Program-made: the position numbers and the translations under genes | NCBI GenBank assembly: GCA_028281325.1 | Contig: JANQKC010000015.1 | Location: forward strand, 1-64,000 | Length of the DNA: 64,000 nucleotides | Direction: 5' to 3' | Source of the DNA: Alphaproteobacteria bacterium | GTDB taxonomy: Bacteria; Pseudomonadota; Alphaproteobacteria; UBA8366 | The notes under the pieces: model-generated | Told to the model about the DNA's origin: nothing | What the model saw: the letters and a program-made list of their open reading frames with translations, nothing else | Databases searched by the model: none | Part shown: piece after piece, positions 55,954-63,509 of the stretch | Numbering within the stretch: the stretch's first letter is position 1 | Layout of the letters: every line of letters starts with the position of its first letter

Positions 55954-56394
55954 ATGAAATATCTGCACACGATGGTCCGCGTGAAGGACCTGGAAAAATC
56001 GCTCGATTTTTACTGCAATAAACTCGGTTTGGTGGAGATTCGCCGCCGCGAGAGCGAGAAAGGGCGCTTCACCCTTGTCTTCCTCGCCGGGAAGGACGAC
56101 GTGGAACGCGCCGAGGAAACGCGGACTCCGATGGTGGAACTGACCTACAACTGGGACCCGGAAGACTATACCGGCGGCCGCAATTTCGGCCACCTTGCCT
56201 ATGACGTGGATAACATCTACGACCTTTGCCAACGGCTGATGGACAATGGCGTCACCATCAATCGCCCGCCGCGCGACGGACATATGGCGTTCGTCCGGTC
56301 CCCGGACGGCATCTCCATCGAGCTTCTTCAGAAGGGCGAGGCCCTTCCCCCGCAAGAACCGTGGGAGTCCATGCCGAACACGGGCGAGTGGTAA
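55954..56394 (+). CDS. gloA: Lactoylglutathione lyase-like VOC protein
   Basis: This 146-residue protein resembles glyoxalase [32 protein letters not shown] with a metal-ligand His, [30 protein letters not shown] with the Glu and second His, and [21 protein letters not shown] with the last Glu. GloA removes methylglyoxal as its glutathione adduct. AGGAGGG lies 8 bases before the ATG. It is followed by a palindrome and a strong terminator-like hairpin. Confidence 0.92.
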   Translation: MKYLHTMVRVKDLEKSLDFYCNKLGLVEIRRRESEKGRFTLVFLAGKDDVERAEETRTPMVELTYNWDPEDYTGGRNFGHLAYDVDNIYDLCQRLMDNGVTINRPPRDGHMAFVRSPDGISIELLQKGEALPPQEPWESMPNTGEW

Positions 56395-56415
56395 GCCGCC
56401 CCTCCCGCCAGATTT

Positions 56416-56435
56416 CACGAACCCCGGGGTTCGTG
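56416..56435. repeat. 20-bp perfect palindrome
   Basis: CACGAACCCCGGGGTTCGTG is fully self-complementary. It lies between the gloA stop and the terminator hairpin at 56445. It could be a second transcript-end hairpin or a protein-binding site; no T-run follows directly. Confidence 0.6.
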
Positions 56436-56444
56436 CCACACTAT

Positions 56445-56478
56445 AAGGAGCCGCCAGCGTTACCGTTGGCGGCTCCTT
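56445..56478 (+). terminator. Strong rho-independent-type hairpin after gloA
   Basis: AAGGAGCCGCCA and TGGCGGCTCCTT are exact reverse complements. The pairing continues inward to about 15 bp, including one G-T pair, around a TTAC loop, and ends in CTCCTTTG. It lies about 50 bases after the gloA stop and 50 bases before the UbiD start. Confidence 0.7.
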
Positions 56479-56530
56479 TGCATTGAACTGTATCGAACCA
56501 TGTCAGAGCCAGAATAGCGGGGCCATTCGC

Positions 56531-58162
56531 ATGACCGCCAAGCGCCCGTACCGGGACCTCCAGGAACACCTGAAAGCGTTGGATGAGGCCGGCCTGCTGC
56601 AAACCATCGACGAACCGGTGGACAAGGACGCCGAGATGCATCCCTTGGTGCGGTGGCAGTTCTGCGGCGGCATCGCCGAAAACGACCGCAAGGCGTTTCT
56701 CTTCACCAATATCAAGGACGGTAAAGGCCGCGCCTTCGACATGCCGGTGGTGGTGGGCGCCCTCGCCGCGAACCCCGCCATCTATAGCGAAGGGATGGAG
56801 GCGCCGGTCGAGGAGATCGGTCCGAAATGGCAAGCCGCCATCGCCAACCCCATCCCGCCGGTGATCGTCGAGGAAGCGCCCTGCCATGACGTGGTGCTGA
56901 CCGGCGACGACCTGTTGGGCGAAGGCAATGGGTTGGACGCCCTGCCGATCCCCGTTTCGACGCCGGGATTCGATGCCGCGCCCACCCTCACCTCGACCAA
57001 CACGATCACCCGCGACCCCGAGACGGGGGTGCAGAACATGGGCACCTATCGCTGCGGCCTGAAGGCGCCCGACCGGCTGGTCGTCCGGATGGCCACGCGG
57101 GTCGGCGGCGCGGGCGGCTACGTGCACTACCAGAAATTCAAGCAACGCGGCGAGAAGATGCCGTGCGCCATCGTCCTCGGCTGCCCGCCTTATGTCGCTT
57201 TCATGGGGCCGCAGAAACTCCCGGTCGGCATGGACGAAGTGGATGTCGCCGGCGGCCTGGCGGGCGCGCCGATCAACATGGTCAAGGCCAAGACAATCGA
57301 CCTGCTTGTGCCCGCCGAATCCGAACTCGTGATCGAGGGGCTGATCGACACCGAAAATGTCGAGCCGGAAGGCCCCTTCGGCGAATCGCACGGCCACGTG
57401 GCGCTGGAAGAGTTCAACATGCCGATGCGGGTGACCGCGATCACCCATAAGGCGAAGCCGGTCATCCCGTCCTATATCAGCCAAGTCGCCCCCAGCGAAT
57501 CCAGCGTGATGAAGAAGGTCGCGTACGAACCGCTGTTCCTCGCGCATCTACAAAACACCCTTTCCGTCCGGGGCGTTACGAAGGTTTCCTTGCACGAACC
57601 GCTAACCGGATTGCTGCGCGTCAGCATCATCACCTTCGAACGCGGCGTGCCTAAGACGGAAATCTGGCGCGCGCTGTACGGCACTGCCTCCTTCAAGGGC
57701 GACTGCAGCAAGATCTGCATCGCGGTCGACGAGGATATCGATCCGGCCAACGCGGACGCCCTGCTCTGGGCGATGGCCTACCGGCATAATCCGGTCGAGG
57801 ACGTGCAAATCCTCGAACACCGGGGACAAGGCCACGGGCCGAAGCGCGAACACAGCGGCGAAGAGGATTCGACCCTGCTGATCGACGCCACGATGAAGAG
57901 CGACATGCCGCCGCTCGCCCTGCCGACCAAGGAGTATATGGAGCGCGCCAAGGCGCTGTGGGACAAGCTCGGCCTGCCGCCGGTGCGCGAGACCAATCCC
58001 TGGTTCGGCTATTCGCTCGGCGACTGGACCGATGCCTGGGACGCGGCGGCCCAGCGCGCCGCGGCGGGCGACTACCTGGAGAACGGCCGGATGACGCTGG
58101 AGCGCCAACAAAAGAACCTGATCCCGGAAACCTCGGTCCGCGATGTGGAGGATGGCTGGTAG
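56531..58162 (+). CDS. UbiD-family decarboxylase
   Basis: This 543-residue protein belongs to the UbiD family of prenyl-FMN decarboxylases. Typical segments are NMGTYRCGLKAPDRLVVRM (start of the prFMN-binding region), EGPFGESHGHVALEE (containing one of the catalytic acids) and VAPSESSVMKKVAYEP. The family removes or adds CO2 on unsaturated and aromatic acids. UbiX, which makes the cofactor, is not in the window. The start at MTAKRPYRD is preferred over a TTG 48 bases upstream. The substrate is unknown; it is not likely to be the ubiquinone-pathway enzyme itself. Confidence 0.9.
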   Translation: MTAKRPYRDLQEHLKALDEAGLLQTIDEPVDKDAEMHPLVRWQFCGGIAENDRKAFLFTNIKDGKGRAFDMPVVVGALAANPAIYSEGMEAPVEEIGPKWQAAIANPIPPVIVEEAPCHDVVLTGDDLLGEGNGLDALPIPVSTPGFDAAPTLTSTNTITRDPETGVQNMGTYRCGLKAPDRLVVRMATRVGGAGGYVHYQKFKQRGEKMPCAIVLGCPPYVAFMGPQKLPVGMDEVDVAGGLAGAPINMVKAKTIDLLVPAESELVIEGLIDTENVEPEGPFGESHGHVALEEFNMPMRVTAITHKAKPVIPSYISQVAPSESSVMKKVAYEPLFLAHLQNTLSVRGVTKVSLHEPLTGLLRVSIITFERGVPKTEIWRALYGTASFKGDCSKICIAVDEDIDPANADALLWAMAYRHNPVEDVQILEHRGQGHGPKREHSGEEDSTLLIDATMKSDMPPLALPTKEYMERAKALWDKLGLPPVRETNPWFGYSLGDWTDAWDAAAQRAAAGDYLENGRMTLERQQKNLIPETSVRDVEDGW

Positions 58163-58166
58163 GCGG

Positions 58167-59648
58167 TCACGCCTTGCCGTCGAAACCGAACAGCTCGGGC
58201 TCCTTCCCCGGCACGGGATTGTTGAGGTAATTGCACTTGCTTAGACAGGCCTCGACGCCGCCCATGCGCTCGATCTGCGCACGCTGATCCGCCTTCGCCC
58301 GCCGGTCCACCTCTTCCGGGTTCAGGATGGTGCGCAGTTCGGCCTCCAACGCCGCAACCTGACGGCGGCCTGCGTCGGTGCCCGAAAGGTCGTTGGTTTC
58401 GCCCGGGTCGGCCTCCAGGTCGAACAGCTGCAAGGGCATATCGACGAAGTACAGAAGCTTGTAGCGCCCGCGCCGGAACGCGAACATCCCGGTCTTCGAG
58501 CCATGCCCGTGATATTCGCTGAAGCCGAACCGATCGGACTCGTCGCCAGCGATCGCCGGCCACAGCGAGACGCCTAACAGGTCGGCGTCTTCCGCTTCGA
58601 GCTTTCCGCCCACCGTTTCGACGATCGTTGGAAACAGGTCGACGTGATTTACGATCTGATCGACCACGCCGCCGGGCATGATCCCCGGCCCGGCCATGAC
58701 GAAGGGCACGCTGATTGAGTGGTCGTAGACGATCGACTTGGCGAATAGACCGTGATGACCCGCCGCCTCGCCGTGGTCGGACGTGTACAGGATCCGCGTG
58801 GTCGACAATAGATCAAGGTCTTCGGCGACCTTCATGACCGCGCCGATCTGCTCGTCCATATGGGTGATCAGCGCGCAATAGCCGGCCACCGTCCGGCGCA
58901 CGAAATCCTCGGTCGCGAGACCTTCGAACTCATGCAAACGCCGAATGTGGTCGGCGGCCGGATGATGCGGTTGCTCGCCCGCGCGGAACTGCGGCGGCAG
59001 CGGCATGGCCTCTGGCGGATACAGATCCATCAACCGCTGCGGCACCACGAAGGGCGGATGCGGCGCGGCATAGGACACGAACAGCACCCAGGGTTTGTCA
59101 CTCTGCGCCGAGTGTTCGTTAAGCCATGCAATGGCCTTTTCGGTAATCTCGCGGTCGTAGACCACATAATCGCTGTCATCGCCGATGCCGGTGCGGCTGT
59201 ATTGCAGCCGCGGCGACGGCCGGGCGCGCTCGCCGTCCGGTGTGGCGCGCAGCAGCCCGAACAATGCGCCCCTGCTCTCCACGATATGCATCGGGATTTG
59301 CGATTCCGTGAATCCGTAGTCCGGCCCCTCCTCCCGGTAATGCAATTTCCCGATCGAGGTCACGGTGTGCCCCTGCTCCCGCAGGCGGCGATGCCAGCTC
59401 GGTATCTTTCCGTCATAAACCAACGCGTTATCCCAATACCTGGTTTGATGCGGAAACCGGCCGGTCGCGATGGCCGCCCGCGCCGGACAGCAGACCGCCG
59501 ATGCGGCGTAGGCCTTGGCGAACCGTACGCCGGATGCGGCGATCCGGTCGATCGTCGGCGTCCGAACCGCCGGGTGACCATAGCAGCCGGCGTAGTCGCG
59601 GAAATGATTATCCGCCATGAACAGGATCAAGTTGGTCGGCCGCGTCAT
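58167..59648 (-). CDS. Sulfatase (arylsulfatase/choline-sulfatase-like)
   Basis: This 493-residue type I sulfatase has the formylglycine motif C-x-P-x-R as CCPARAAIATGRF with Cys53, YTSDHGEAAGHHGL, and the metal-binding end of the first strand as MADNHFRD, in which the usual second Asp is Asn, as in some choline-sulfatase-type members (MADQ). No signal peptide is seen, so it acts in the cytoplasm. The start at MTRPTNLILF is chosen; an in-frame frame upstream adds 29 residues without similarity. It converges on ubiD with a 4-base gap. Confidence 0.9.
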   Translation of the reverse strand: MTRPTNLILFMADNHFRDYAGCYGHPAVRTPTIDRIAASGVRFAKAYAASAVCCPARAAIATGRFPHQTRYWDNALVYDGKIPSWHRRLREQGHTVTSIGKLHYREEGPDYGFTESQIPMHIVESRGALFGLLRATPDGERARPSPRLQYSRTGIGDDSDYVVYDREITEKAIAWLNEHSAQSDKPWVLFVSYAAPHPPFVVPQRLMDLYPPEAMPLPPQFRAGEQPHHPAADHIRRLHEFEGLATEDFVRRTVAGYCALITHMDEQIGAVMKVAEDLDLLSTTRILYTSDHGEAAGHHGLFAKSIVYDHSISVPFVMAGPGIMPGGVVDQIVNHVDLFPTIVETVGGKLEAEDADLLGVSLWPAIAGDESDRFGFSEYHGHGSKTGMFAFRRGRYKLLYFVDMPLQLFDLEADPGETNDLSGTDAGRRQVAALEAELRTILNPEEVDRRAKADQRAQIERMGGVEACLSKCNYLNNPVPGKEPELFGFDGKA

Positions 59649-59738
59649 TTTTTCCTCACAGGCCCGCGCCTTTAACGGGTAAGGGTACACTATAATTCGT
59701 GACTGCACCGCGGCGGAGAGGGTTTCGATGACCATGCC

Positions 59739-61403
59739 ATGCTAGTCCGGCGCCTTCGGCTGACGACCGGCCTCGTCCTGGCCGTCTACCTCATCCTTCA
59801 TTTTTTCAATCATGCCGCGGGGCTGCTGTCGCTCGACGCGATGGAAGCGATGCGCAAGACGGTTACCCTGTTCTGGCACAATCCCATCGGAACGGCGCTG
59901 CTGTATGGATCGCTCCTGACGCATTTCCTGCTGGCGTTGTGGTCGCTGTATCAGCGCAGCAATCTGCGCCTTAAGCTGTGGGAAGCGATCCAACTGGGGT
60001 TCGGTCTTTTGATGCTGCCGCTCGCCGCCGGCCATATTATCGGCACGCGCGCGCGGCTTGAGCTTCTCGACATCGACCTCACCTATCCGCAACTCGTGAC
60101 GATCCTCTGGCAAAACCCTGCGGGGACCGCGAAACAGATTCTGCTGATGGCGATCGTCTGGGGCCACATGGTCGTCGGACTGCATTTTTGGCTGCGGCTG
60201 AAGACATGGTACCCGACCGCGCAACCCTACCTGCTGCTCGGCGCGGCCCTGTTGCCGACGTTGGCGCTGATGGGTTTCGTGCGCGCCGGTCTCGCGGTGG
60301 ATGCGGCCAGCCTGGTGCCGGGATGGACCGACGCGCTTCTCGCCCCGCTGCAACCCAGCGACCCGTCTATGGCGGAAGTCCATTCCAGGCTGGAGCCGAT
60401 CGCCTTGTCGGTGATGGCCGGCCTTTTGATCGTCGTCCTCGCCGCCCGACAAATCCGTCGAATGGTTCGCAGCCGGATCGGCGCCTATCGGCTGCAAATG
60501 CCGTCGGGCGCAGTGGTCACCGCATCGGTCGGCTCGACCATGTTGGAAGCGATCCGCGCCGCCGGCATTCCGCATGCCTCGGTCTGCGGCGGCCGCGGCC
60601 GTTGCACCACCTGCCGGGTCCGGGTGAGCGACGGCGGGCAGACCCTGCCCCGACCGAACGATACGGAGGCGACGGCGCTGCGCCGCATCGAGGCGCCGGC
60701 AAACGTGCGTCTCGCCTGCCAGACACGCCCGCGCCGGGACATTTCGATCGTTCCGTTGCTGCCGCCGACCGCGACGGCGCAAGCGGCGCGCCAACTCGGC
60801 AGCGTGCAAGGGCACGAACAGGCCGCGGTCATCATGTTCCTCGACCTGCGTGAGTCGACGGCGCTCGGCGAGCGCCTGCTGCCCTACGACACGGTCTTCA
60901 TCCTCAACCAGTTCTTCGCCGAGATGTCGGCGGGGTTGCGCGAAACCGGCGGCCACTACGCGCAATTCAACGGCGACGGATTGATGGCGATCTACGGCTT
61001 GCGGTCGGGCGTCGACGCCGGCTGCCGCGAGGCCTTGGAGGGCGCTGTCACCCTCCACCGGCGGCTGGACCGGTTGAACGAGACGCTCGGGACCGAACTC
61101 GGACAGTCGTTGCGGATGGGGATCGGGCTGCATTGCGGCGAGGCCATCGTCGGCACCATGGGGCCGCCCGACGCGCCGACCCTGACGGCGGTCGGCGATA
61201 CCGTCAACATCGCGGCGCGGTTGGAAGCGCTCACCAAGACCTACGGCTGCGCGGTCGTCGTCTCGCAAGCCGTTGCCGAGACGGCGGGCCTCGATCTAGG
61301 TCGGTTTACACGGCATACCGCGCCCATCCGCGGCCGCGACAAGGAACTTGAAATCCACGCGATCGACGACACGGCCGAATTGGCCAGAGCTTTGCGGATA
61401 TAG
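59739..61403 (+). CDS. Membrane protein with 2Fe-2S ferredoxin and class III nucleotidyl cyclase
   Basis: This 554-residue protein has about six membrane segments (10-235), of which several carry histidines (His21, His25, His62, His99, His143, His149), the pattern of a heme b-binding SdhC-like domain. A 2Fe-2S ferredoxin domain follows with Cys283, Cys289, Cys292 and Cys327 (CGGRGRCTTC, then LACQTR). The C-terminal class III cyclase has metal-binding Asp369 (FLDLRESTAL) and Asp413 (FNGDGLMAIYG), and GDTVNIAARLEAL with the transition-state Asn and Arg. It is probably a redox-sensing adenylate cyclase of the inner membrane. The heme-binding suggestion is inference. Confidence 0.88.
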   Translation: MLVRRLRLTTGLVLAVYLILHFFNHAAGLLSLDAMEAMRKTVTLFWHNPIGTALLYGSLLTHFLLALWSLYQRSNLRLKLWEAIQLGFGLLMLPLAAGHIIGTRARLELLDIDLTYPQLVTILWQNPAGTAKQILLMAIVWGHMVVGLHFWLRLKTWYPTAQPYLLLGAALLPTLALMGFVRAGLAVDAASLVPGWTDALLAPLQPSDPSMAEVHSRLEPIALSVMAGLLIVVLAARQIRRMVRSRIGAYRLQMPSGAVVTASVGSTMLEAIRAAGIPHASVCGGRGRCTTCRVRVSDGGQTLPRPNDTEATALRRIEAPANVRLACQTRPRRDISIVPLLPPTATAQAARQLGSVQGHEQAAVIMFLDLRESTALGERLLPYDTVFILNQFFAEMSAGLRETGGHYAQFNGDGLMAIYGLRSGVDAGCREALEGAVTLHRRLDRLNETLGTELGQSLRMGIGLHCGEAIVGTMGPPDAPTLTAVGDTVNIAARLEALTKTYGCAVVVSQAVAETAGLDLGRFTRHTAPIRGRDKELEIHAIDDTAELARALRI

Positions 61404-61408
61404 CGTCG

Positions 61409-61912
61409 CTAGTGAACCCGTTGACCCGCGATCGGTCTCGGCTCGTGCCGGATTTGCGCGTGTATGGTGATTTCCGCATCATCGAAGACGTCGGCGACAA
61501 ATTGGACGGGATCATACGCCAACCGAACCGCCGCCGGATGCAGCCATTCGCCGAGCAGAATGTAGCCTGTCATCTTGTCTCCCGCCTGCAATGCCGCGAC
61601 CAACGCCAACATCGTTTGTTCGTCGGAACTCACCGCACGACAGGACGGACAGTTGATCTCGATCTGGCGGCGGGCGCCGGTCACGACCAGGCGCAGAAAA
61701 TGATCGAATGCCCCGAACGCGGCGCCGACGGCCGCTTCGTCGAACACCGCCCGGATCGGCGAAACGTCTTTCGGCGCGGCGCGCATTTGGTCGACCCATT
61801 TTCGGACGGACCAGATGGTGAATTGTTCCGCAAACCGCAGCGCCTGAAACGCGACCGGTGGCGGTTCTGCATCCCCGACTCGGTCCACCGCAAAATCCCG
61901 CAAGTCATCCAT
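61409..61912 (-). CDS. Uncharacterised CPSC-motif protein, probably iron-regulated
   Basis: This 167-residue protein is not recognised as a named family. It has INCPSCRAVSSDEQTMLALVAALQAGD, a possible metal-binding CxxC near the middle, and a hydrophobic-aromatic second half (GEWLHPAAVRLAYDPVQFVADVF). The start at MDDLRDFAVD is chosen because AGAGGA lies 8 bases upstream. A Fur-like box 56 bases before the start, and its place next to bfd and bfr, suggest a role in iron handling. A long plus-strand frame overlaps it but lacks these features. Confidence 0.68.
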   Translation of the reverse strand: MDDLRDFAVDRVGDAEPPPVAFQALRFAEQFTIWSVRKWVDQMRAAPKDVSPIRAVFDEAAVGAAFGAFDHFLRLVVTGARRQIEINCPSCRAVSSDEQTMLALVAALQAGDKMTGYILLGEWLHPAAVRLAYDPVQFVADVFDDAEITIHAQIRHEPRPIAGQRVH

Positions 61913-62227
61913 TCCGTTTTCCTCTCCCACCGTCCCGATCTCGAAAAGACTGTTATTATTTATTGCAATTGCGAGTCATTCGCAATATATAATGCGCATG
62001 AAAACTTGCTGATTTGGCGTGGCCTCCCTCCCCAGGGTACAAGCCGCCCACGCGGGCGGGCGGTGTCTTTAACATCGCCCGCTTTCGGTTTTCGATCGTT
62101 TTTTGAAAGTTGAAGGACTTCAGGAGTCGAATGACCCACGCTGAATTGGGTCAACGCACGCATCCGGCAAAAAGAGAGATTTTGCCCCGTTCATCCACGT
62201 CAGGGCAGTGCAACGAGCCCTTTGAGA
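61913..62227. other. Intergenic region between two small minus-strand genes
   Basis: These 315 bases hold no supported gene. They contain the Fur-like box at 61968-61986 and a stretch of TATATAA beyond it that could be the -10 of the CPSC gene. A GC-rich region at 62046-62063 (GCCGCCCACGCGGGCGGGCGG) could form a hairpin, possibly ending the transcript of the downstream small gene. Confidence 0.4.
61968..61986. promoter_or_regulatory. Fur-type operator
   Basis: ATTGCGAGT-C-ATTCGCAAT has the 9-1-9 inverted-repeat layout of a Fur box, with 8 of 9 positions symmetric. It is 56 bases upstream of the CPSC gene start. Its sequence resembles the TTGCGAATGA-type boxes used by Fur/Irr-controlled genes, and iron-storage genes lie nearby. 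Confidence 0.55.
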
Positions 62228-62524
62228 TTAGGATCCCGTGCAGACTTTTTCGACGCCGCCGATCCAATCGGCAACCCGGTAGTTCGCATCGGCCGGCCCG
62301 ATCTCAGGATGATGATGCCGATAGACCCGAACGGCCGCCTGGAACGATCCGGCGTCATCCAAGCCGGTTTCCCGGAGGTTCTGATATGCGTTCAAAACTG
62401 CCGTCTTACAGGAGAATCCTTTGACTCCCCCAACTTTTTCTCCGATGCCCATGATTTTCCCTGTATTTCCCTTGGCCCGACGAAGCGCGCTATGATTTTG
62501 CGACATAAACACCGCCCGATCCAC
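62228..62524 (-). CDS. Small conserved-type protein of unknown function
   Basis: This protein of up to 98 residues (GTG start) or 92 residues (ATG at 62506) has a composition and pattern like real proteins: AVLNAYQNLRETGLDDAGSFQAAV followed by VYRHHHPEIGPADANYRVADWI. This looks like a helix-rich domain; I do not know its function. It is divergent from bfd, with a TTGCAA-N11-TTGCAA element between. Which start is used is not clear. Confidence 0.55.
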   Translation of the reverse strand: MDRAVFMSQNHSALRRAKGNTGKIMGIGEKVGGVKGFSCKTAVLNAYQNLRETGLDDAGSFQAAVRVYRHHHPEIGPADANYRVADWIGGVEKVCTGS

Positions 62525-62551
62525 CCTATCTTAAGCGGTAAAAAATGAATA

Positions 62552-62574
62552 TTGCAACTGATAACGACTTGCAA
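62552..62574. promoter_or_regulatory. TTGCAA-N11-TTGCAA element between the small gene and bfd
   Basis: Two copies of the self-complementary TTGCAA flank ACT-type AT-rich sequence containing TGATAAC, part of a Fur-box half-site. It is 28 bases upstream of the minus-strand small gene and 70 bases upstream of bfd, so it could control both. Confidence 0.4.
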
Positions 62575-62644
62575 ATAAATTTCTGTATAGTTATTCTTTT
62601 ACCAATCGAGTGACGCATCGCGTCGTAACGGGGCTGCACGCCAT

Positions 62645-62827
62645 ATGTATGTGTGTATCTGCAATGCGCTGACGGAAACGCAGGTCGAGGAGGCCCTTGC
62701 CTCCGGCGTTTCGTCGATGTCGGCGGTTTACGAGTGCTTGGGCTGCAAGCCACAATGCGGACGTTGCTGTCAGGAGGTCAGGTCCAAGCTTCGCCGTATG
62801 CAGGATATCGCCGGCGGCGCGGACTGA
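62645..62827 (+). CDS. bfd: Bacterioferritin-associated ferredoxin
   Basis: This 60-residue 2Fe-2S protein has cluster ligands Cys4 and Cys6 (MYVCICNAL) and Cys38 and Cys41 (QCGRCC), matching the positions of E. coli Bfd. Bfd reduces ferric iron stored in bacterioferritin so that it can leave the shell, and is expressed when iron is scarce. bfr follows 178 bases downstream on the same strand. A TTGCAA-type element upstream is a candidate regulatory site. Confidence 0.94.
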   Translation: MYVCICNALTETQVEEALASGVSSMSAVYECLGCKPQCGRCCQEVRSKLRRMQDIAGGAD

Positions 62828-62888
62828 TCCAGCCGGGCAGCGGTCGCCGAATGCGCCGCTGCTGGGATGTTGTTGAATACACTTGATT

Positions 62889-62930
62889 CTTGCCGGGACT
62901 TCTCGGCGAGACGTTTGTTTATTGTATTTT
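62889..62930 (+). terminator. Terminator-like hairpin between bfd and bfr
   Basis: CTTGCCG and CGGCGAG pair (one G-T) around an 8-base loop and are followed by a T-rich stretch (ACGTTTGTTTATTGTATTTT). It would separate the bfd and bfr transcripts, consistent with opposite responses to iron. Confidence 0.5.
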
Positions 62931-62953
62931 CTTCTTTAAACGCCAAGGCAATG

Positions 62954-62995
62954 GCACTAGATTGGAATTGTTAAAATTTCAGTTTCACCTAGTGC
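62954..62995 (+). repeat. Inverted repeat in the bfr leader
   Basis: GCACTAG (62954-62960) and CTAGTGC (62989-62995) are perfect 7-bp arms 28 bases apart. The right arm ends one base before the GGAGG ribosome-binding site of bfr (62997-63001), so a stem here could affect translation. Confidence 0.45.
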
Positions 62996-63005
62996 TGGAG
63001 GCCTT

Positions 63006-63473
63006 ATGAAAGGCGACACTGAGGTTATCAAACACCTCAATAAAATCCTGTTCAACGAGCTAACGGCAATTAATCAGTATTTTCTGCATGCCCGCATGCT
63101 GGACGACTGGGGCTTCGGCGAGTTGGCCGAGCATGAAAAGCACGAATCCATCGACGAGATGAAGCATGCGGACCAATTGATCGAACGCATTCTCTTTCTC
63201 GAAGGACTGCCGAACCTTCAGGACCTAGGGAAGCTGATGATCGGCGAGGATCCTGTTGAAATCCTGAAATGCGACCTCAAACTCGAAATGATCGCCATTC
63301 CAGATCTTCGGGAAGCGATTGCCTGTTGCGAGGAAAAGGCCGACTACGTAAGCCGTGAACTCCTGCGGAGCATTCTCGACTCCGAGGAAGAACATGTGGA
63401 TTGGCTCGAAACGAAGCTCAGCCTCGTCGATAAGATCGGCAAGCAGAATTTCCTGCAATCGCAAATGTCCTGA
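63006..63473 (+). CDS. bfr: Bacterioferritin
   Basis: This 155-residue subunit forms the 24-mer iron-storage shell. The ferroxidase ligands are all at the positions of E. coli Bfr: Glu18, Glu51, His54, Glu94, Glu127 and His130, and the heme-ligating Met52 is present (DEMKHAD). The subunit therefore looks fully able to bind heme and oxidise iron. A GGAGG site lies 4 bases before the ATG, just after an inverted repeat that could regulate it. Confidence 0.96.
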   Translation: MKGDTEVIKHLNKILFNELTAINQYFLHARMLDDWGFGELAEHEKHESIDEMKHADQLIERILFLEGLPNLQDLGKLMIGEDPVEILKCDLKLEMIAIPDLREAIACCEEKADYVSRELLRSILDSEEEHVDWLETKLSLVDKIGKQNFLQSQMS

Positions 63474-63509
63474 TCGGTCACATCGCGTCGCGCACTATTC
63501 CGCCGAGTC

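Noticed and set aside
59742..61268. Open minus-strand frame of 508 codons opposite the cyclase gene
   Set aside because: Gln/Arg/Asp-rich, no motif; the plus-strand protein has membrane, ferredoxin and cyclase signatures.
61412..62113. Plus-strand frame of 233 codons over the CPSC gene
   Set aside because: It runs through the Fur-like box and lacks any start with a ribosome-binding site; the minus-strand frame has one and a CxxC motif.
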